A DNA stretch of 64,000 bases from an uncultured Prevotella sp. (GTDB lineage: Bacteria > Bacteroidota > Bacteroidia > Bacteroidales > Bacteroidaceae). Where the stretch lies: positions 34,749 through 98,748 of the forward strand of contig CALEKA010000020.1 in NCBI GenBank assembly GCA_937898715.1, written 5' to 3'. Of this stretch, positions 59,945 to 64,000 are shown in pieces; the stretch's first letter is position 1; each line of letters begins with the position of its first letter. The notes beneath the pieces are model-generated. The model made no database searches, was not told where the DNA came from, and saw nothing but the letters and a program-made list of their open reading frames with translations. The position numbers and the translations under genes were made by a program.

Positions 59945-62900
59945 ATGCAAGAAAAAATAGACTTTGTTCTGGCCTATGTTCCTCAAAGCAAGGATATAGA
60001 CTTGCTGATTGCGGAATTGAAGGAATCTGAAGTTATCAGCCACCTCTACCTCGTCTGCCCACCCGATGGTGTAAAATCAGCCCAACAATATGCTGATATC
60101 AAATGTTCTATAGTAGAAGCTGAAAATCTGCGCAGCATTAAGTTTCTGAAACAGATCGCTCAAAAGATTAGTGCACATTATACGGCGACCTACCTAAGTA
60201 CACACACACTAACCCTTGGATATCGAGCTTTAGAACGTCTGATTCAAACTACGCGAACTATTGACCATGAAGACAAAGCCCTCATGGTCTATACCGACCG
60301 ATATGATGAACAGGGCTTACACCCCGTGATAGATTATCAAGAGGGCGCATTAAGAGATGATTTCGACTTTGGTTCTCTCTTGCTCTACCGCACAAAGGAT
60401 ATCAAAGATTTCGTAGCTGTTGAGAAGAGTGCTCGCTATCGACATGCTGCTCTCTATGCACTCCGACTATACATTAGTTCGCATGGACAACTCCTTCACG
60501 TGCGCGAACCTTTATATACCGAACAAGAAACAGATCTCAGAGCCTCTGGCCAAAAACAGTTTGATTATGTGAATCCGTCTAATCGTGAAGTGCAGTTGGA
60601 GATGGAGAAAGCGTGCACCGAGCATCTGAAGCATATCGGAGCATGGCTTGCTCCCAATGAATATGACGAGCTACCCAATGAAAACGATGATGTTTATCCC
60701 GTAGAAGCAAGCGTGATTATCCCCGTGCGCAACCGCGTAAAAACAATCAAAGATGCCATCCATTCCGTATTAGAACAAAAAGCAAAATTCAATTTTAACG
60801 TAATCATCGTAGACAATCATTCCACAGACGGCACATCCGAAGCTGTCAAGGAATTTGCAAATGATGATAGGGTCGTGCTTATTACTCCCACACGTACCGA
60901 CTTAGGAATTGGTGGATGTTGGGATCTTGCCATTCGCTCTGAACATTGCGGACGCTTTGCAATACAACTCGACTCAGACGACCTTTACTCTTCCCCTCAC
61001 ACGCTCAGCAAGATTGTAGAAGCATTTCATACGCAAAAGGCAGCCATGATTATTGGTAGTTATCGTATGGTTAACTTCAATCTTGAAACGCTTCCTCCTG
61101 GACTGATTGCCCACACTGAGTGGACTCCCGATAATGGACGAAACAATGCACTTCGCATCAACGGACTTGGCGCTCCACGTGCGTTCCGTACTGACATTTT
61201 AAGAAAGATAGGCTTTCCTAATACAAGCTACGGAGAAGACTATGCACTTGGTCTTGCTTTCTCTCGTCATTATCGCATCGGAAGAATCTTTGAAGAACTT
61301 TATCTCTGTCGCCGATGGGATGGCAACTCTGACGCAAAACTTGATATTGCTCATCAAAACAAAAATAATCTCTACAAAGACTTGTTACGCACCTTGGAGC
61401 TGAACGCTCGAAAAGCCATGATAGCCAAATGGAATCATCCACTCAGCAAGGAAGAGACTCTCAAATTCTTCGATCATCAGATGCAATCATGGGACGAAGC
61501 AAAGAAACGATTTGACGATCTTAGCTCACAGACTCAAAGCAAAAGTCTTTCTTTGGGTGACAACGAACTTAGAGTACAATTTAATCCTTCCAGAATAGTT
61601 AGCACTGGGGCAAAGATTGATACGAAATCCATTAAAGCACGCCCGTGTTTTCTCTGTGATCAAAATCGTCCCATACAACAGCATTCACTCCCTATATTAG
61701 GAACGCTCCAACTTCTGGTCAACCCCTACCCTATTCTTCCTCATCATCTTACGATTCCTACTCGTCGCCACATAGATCAGGAGTTTAAGCATTTTGCAGC
61801 AATTATGGATCAGGTGGCTTGGAATCTGCCTGGCATGTTTGTATTCTATAACGGAGCAAACTGTGGAGCCTCCGCTCCTGATCATGCTCATCTGCAAGCG
61901 GGCGACCGCGGTTATGTGCCTATCGAAAAAGATTGGGCTTATTATGAGCATAAATTGGAACGAATCTATCCTACGACTAAGGAAGATGAAGCTGACTTGG
62001 AAGAACTTGGCTATGTACCCAAAACGGGTGGTATCTTCAGATTGAAAGGATATGCCTGCCCCGCATTCGTAGTGCAAGGTCCTCCTGCCAAGAATGGTAA
62101 CCCTATCTTGCTGAAAAAACTTATGGAAACCCTTCCCATAGGTAAAAAAGGAAAGGAACCCGATGTCAATATCCTCTGTTGGCGACAAGAAAGTGGTCCT
62201 AACGTTGACGACCATATCGTAACCATCGTATTTCCACGCAAGAAACATCGTCCAGAGTGTTATACAGCAGAAGGAAAGAAGAAATGCTTGGTAAGCCCAG
62301 GGTCGATAGATATGGGCGGGCTTCTTATTACACCGAGACAAGAAGACTTCGAGAAAATAACTCCTCAACTTGCAGCCTCTGTTTTGCGTGAAGTTACATT
62401 AGATGAAAACGAGATTAATGCTGTTGTACGTAAACTGCATGGTCGCAAGAAGAGTCCTTCTCTCAATGAGGGGACAACAAAGCATCATGGTACGTGCATA
62501 CTCAAATCTTTGGCCAACCGCCGAATCAGTGTAGGCATTTTGCATGCTCAAAAAGTTGAGTTCGAACTCAATGGTACTTTCATGGCTAAAGGATCAGTTA
62601 CTGAGGGGAAGCAAAAGGTTGAGTGTATTGATGGTGGCATCCTGTGGAATGGAAATATTTACAGCGAACTCAATTTCGTGCCAGAGAACGAAACAGTGGC
62701 ATCTTTCACACTTCAGAATGTGACCATAGGCATTGGATTCCATTGGGAGAGACAGGAGAGCCAGACTTTCCGTGGACGTTTGAAGCTAATTGTCGATGAG
62801 GAAAAACTCGTAGTTATCAACGAACTACCCGTAGAAGATTACTTGGAAAGCGTGATTTCATCTGAGATGAGTGCCACCTCTTCCTTAGAACTTCTGAGAA

Positions 62901-63832
62901 CACATGCAGTTGTATCGAGAAGTTGGGTCTATAGCCAAATGCTTCATCGCATAAACGGCGACAATCATGCTGAAGGATATTTCAACTTCGTACATCATAG
63001 CGACGAAATGCTGCGTTGGCACGATCGTTCCGACCATACGCTCTATGACGTGTGTGCTGATGATCATTGTCAGCGATACCAAGGCATTACAAGAGCTGCT
63101 CTGCCACAAGTGAAGCAAGCCGTCGAAGATACAAAAGGAGAAGTATTGACCTTCGATGGAGAACTCTGCGACGCCAGATTTTCTAAATGTTGTGGTGGAA
63201 TAAGCGAACGCTATAGCACCTGCTGGGACGACAAGGATTATCCTTACCTAACTCCCATCAGAGATGCAGAGTCTAACGACCTTCCCGACCTAACCAACGA
63301 AGAAGAAGCAGAAAAATGGATTAGAGGGAATGCCGATGCCTTTTGCAACACAAGCGACAAGCGCCTACTATCTCAAGTACTCAACAACTACGATCAAGAG
63401 ACACCCGACTTCTATCGATGGGAAGTAACGCTGAGCCAGGAGAAGATAAAAAGTTTGATTGAGAAGAAACTCAACATAGAATTGGGTGATATCATTGACC
63501 TCAAACCCATTGAAAGAGGTGCAAGTGGTAGATTAATCAAACTGCAAGTAGTAGGAAGCAAGCACGTCTTAACGATTGGGAAGGAATTGGAAATTAGGCG
63601 TATGCTCTCTGACAGTCATCTGTATAGTTCTGCTTTCATCGTAGAACGTCACGATATTGATCCTACGACGAACATTCCTGCCTCATTCAAACTGATTGGA
63701 GCTGGATGGGGACACGGTGTAGGTCTATGCCAAATAGGCGCTGCCGTCATGGCAGACAAAGGATATGCCTACAAAGATATTCTGAAACATTACTATACGA
63801 ACGCTTGTATTCAGAAACTTTCTGAATGCTAA
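59945..63832 (+). CDS. trimodular fusion: glycosyltransferase, HIT-type phosphorylase (DUF4922), SpoIID/LytB
   Basis: A 1295-residue protein of several enzyme modules. Residues 1-245 look like a degenerate GT-A domain (MVYTDRYDEQG, YQEGALRDDFDFGSL). Residues about 253-470 are a GT2 glycosyltransferase (ASVIIPVRNRVKTIKDAI, IIVDNHSTDGT, QLDSDDLY). Residues about 545-830 are a DUF4922/HIT-superfamily module with CFLC (568-571) and H647-A-H649-L-Q651, the HxHxQ centre of GalT and Ap4A/GDP-galactose phosphorylases. Residues about 855-1290 are SpoIID/LytB (LPVEDYLESVISSEM with E974; GWGHGVGLCQIGA), a peptidoglycan lytic fold. No signal peptide or membrane segment is visible. Cell-wall sugar salvage or remodelling is plausible but unproven. 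Confidence 0.88.
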   Translation: MQEKIDFVLAYVPQSKDIDLLIAELKESEVISHLYLVCPPDGVKSAQQYADIKCSIVEAENLRSIKFLKQIAQKISAHYTATYLSTHTLTLGYRALERLIQTTRTIDHEDKALMVYTDRYDEQGLHPVIDYQEGALRDDFDFGSLLLYRTKDIKDFVAVEKSARYRHAALYALRLYISSHGQLLHVREPLYTEQETDLRASGQKQFDYVNPSNREVQLEMEKACTEHLKHIGAWLAPNEYDELPNENDDVYPVEASVIIPVRNRVKTIKDAIHSVLEQKAKFNFNVIIVDNHSTDGTSEAVKEFANDDRVVLITPTRTDLGIGGCWDLAIRSEHCGRFAIQLDSDDLYSSPHTLSKIVEAFHTQKAAMIIGSYRMVNFNLETLPPGLIAHTEWTPDNGRNNALRINGLGAPRAFRTDILRKIGFPNTSYGEDYALGLAFSRHYRIGRIFEELYLCRRWDGNSDAKLDIAHQNKNNLYKDLLRTLELNARKAMIAKWNHPLSKEETLKFFDHQMQSWDEAKKRFDDLSSQTQSKSLSLGDNELRVQFNPSRIVSTGAKIDTKSIKARPCFLCDQNRPIQQHSLPILGTLQLLVNPYPILPHHLTIPTRRHIDQEFKHFAAIMDQVAWNLPGMFVFYNGANCGASAPDHAHLQAGDRGYVPIEKDWAYYEHKLERIYPTTKEDEADLEELGYVPKTGGIFRLKGYACPAFVVQGPPAKNGNPILLKKLMETLPIGKKGKEPDVNILCWRQESGPNVDDHIVTIVFPRKKHRPECYTAEGKKKCLVSPGSIDMGGLLITPRQEDFEKITPQLAASVLREVTLDENEINAVVRKLHGRKKSPSLNEGTTKHHGTCILKSLANRRISVGILHAQKVEFELNGTFMAKGSVTEGKQKVECIDGGILWNGNIYSELNFVPENETVASFTLQNVTIGIGFHWERQESQTFRGRLKLIVDEEKLVVINELPVEDYLESVISSEMSATSSLELLRTHAVVSRSWVYSQMLHRINGDNHAEGYFNFVHHSDEMLRWHDRSDHTLYDVCADDHCQRYQGITRAALPQVKQAVEDTKGEVLTFDGELCDARFSKCCGGISERYSTCWDDKDYPYLTPIRDAESNDLPDLTNEEEAEKWIRGNADAFCNTSDKRLLSQVLNNYDQETPDFYRWEVTLSQEKIKSLIEKKLNIELGDIIDLKPIERGASGRLIKLQVVGSKHVLTIGKELEIRRMLSDSHLYSSAFIVERHDIDPTTNIPASFKLIGAGWGHGVGLCQIGAAVMADKGYAYKDILKHYYTNACIQKLSEC

Positions 63833-63850
63833 GTAATCGTTTATAAGTTT

Positions 63851-63930
63851 AAGAGGTTACTTTCAGCAGATTATGGATGGAGCGACGCAACATCGCATCG
63901 TAGCCAATATCGACTGAAAATAACCTCTTT
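63851..63930 (+). terminator. terminator after the trimodular gene
   Basis: AAGAGGTTACTTTCAG (63851-63866) pairs with CTGAAAATAACCTCTT (63913-63928) with minor mismatch, followed by TTTTAC. It encloses 46 nt. The last 70 bp of the window show no feature. Confidence 0.65.
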
Positions 63931-64000
63931 TACTTGTAAACTATATTGTAAGCATCCCATACAAGCCGTATTGTAGAAACAAATAAGCCAAAGTCCATCT

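Overview
The window is a stretch of a Bacteroidales chromosome, most like Prevotella or a close relative. Four things point this way: many promoters of the Bacteroidetes type (TTG/TTTG, about 19-20 bp, then TAnnTTTG), weak Shine-Dalgarno sequences, a FeoA-FeoB fusion, and families typical of the group (DUF4922/SpoIID fusion, head-GIN protein, Uup-like ABC-F, archaeal-type ProRS). The genus is an inference. About 47 protein genes are supported. No rRNA, tRNA, CRISPR array, transposase or prophage gene was seen.

Layout. 1-10.6 kb, mostly minus strand: a PAS-like fragment, an EamA transporter, truA, the rpsF-rpsR-rplI operon, aroE, a ClC channel with CBS domains, a Sua5/YrdC protein, a lipid kinase, a flavoprotein and an OmpA-like lipoprotein. 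10.7-14.4 kb, plus strand: proS and an ABC-F ATPase. 14.5-19.6 kb, minus strand: a nucleoside-type MFS permease, a TlpA-like lipoprotein, a UvrD/PcrA helicase and a small lipoprotein. 19.6-31.8 kb, minus strand: a complete Wzx/Wzy-type exopolysaccharide locus, in transcription order SLBB export protein, WecA-like transferase, Wzz, Wzx flippase, Wzy-like polymerase, four glycosyltransferases and an ExoY-like transferase. About 1.2 kb of repeat-bearing non-coding DNA follows.

33-53 kb, plus strand: clpC (behind a near-perfect sigma-54 site), rfbC, lepA, ftsE-lysC-lysA, a GH25 lysozyme, serS, ruvX, def, a TPR protein, a secreted GH2 beta-galactosidase and a DXS-like paralogue. 53-59.6 kb, minus strand: a head-GIN protein, a PiT phosphate permease and feoAB. 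59.9-63.8 kb, plus strand: a 1295-residue fusion of glycosyltransferase, HIT-type phosphorylase and SpoIID modules.

Several genes bear on the cell envelope: the polysaccharide locus, rfbC, ftsE, lysC-lysA (diaminopimelate and lysine), the GH25 lysozyme and the SpoIID fusion. The rest is mainly translation housekeeping and transport. The intergenic DNA is rich in small repeats: four-copy 22-bp tandem arrays at two places, a 23-bp array, a 31-bp GC-dyad array, and two palindromic MITE-like elements. The items most worth following up are the trimodular SpoIID fusion, the sigma-54 site before clpC, the cysteine-rich insertion in FeoB, and the DXS paralogue with an altered substrate motif.
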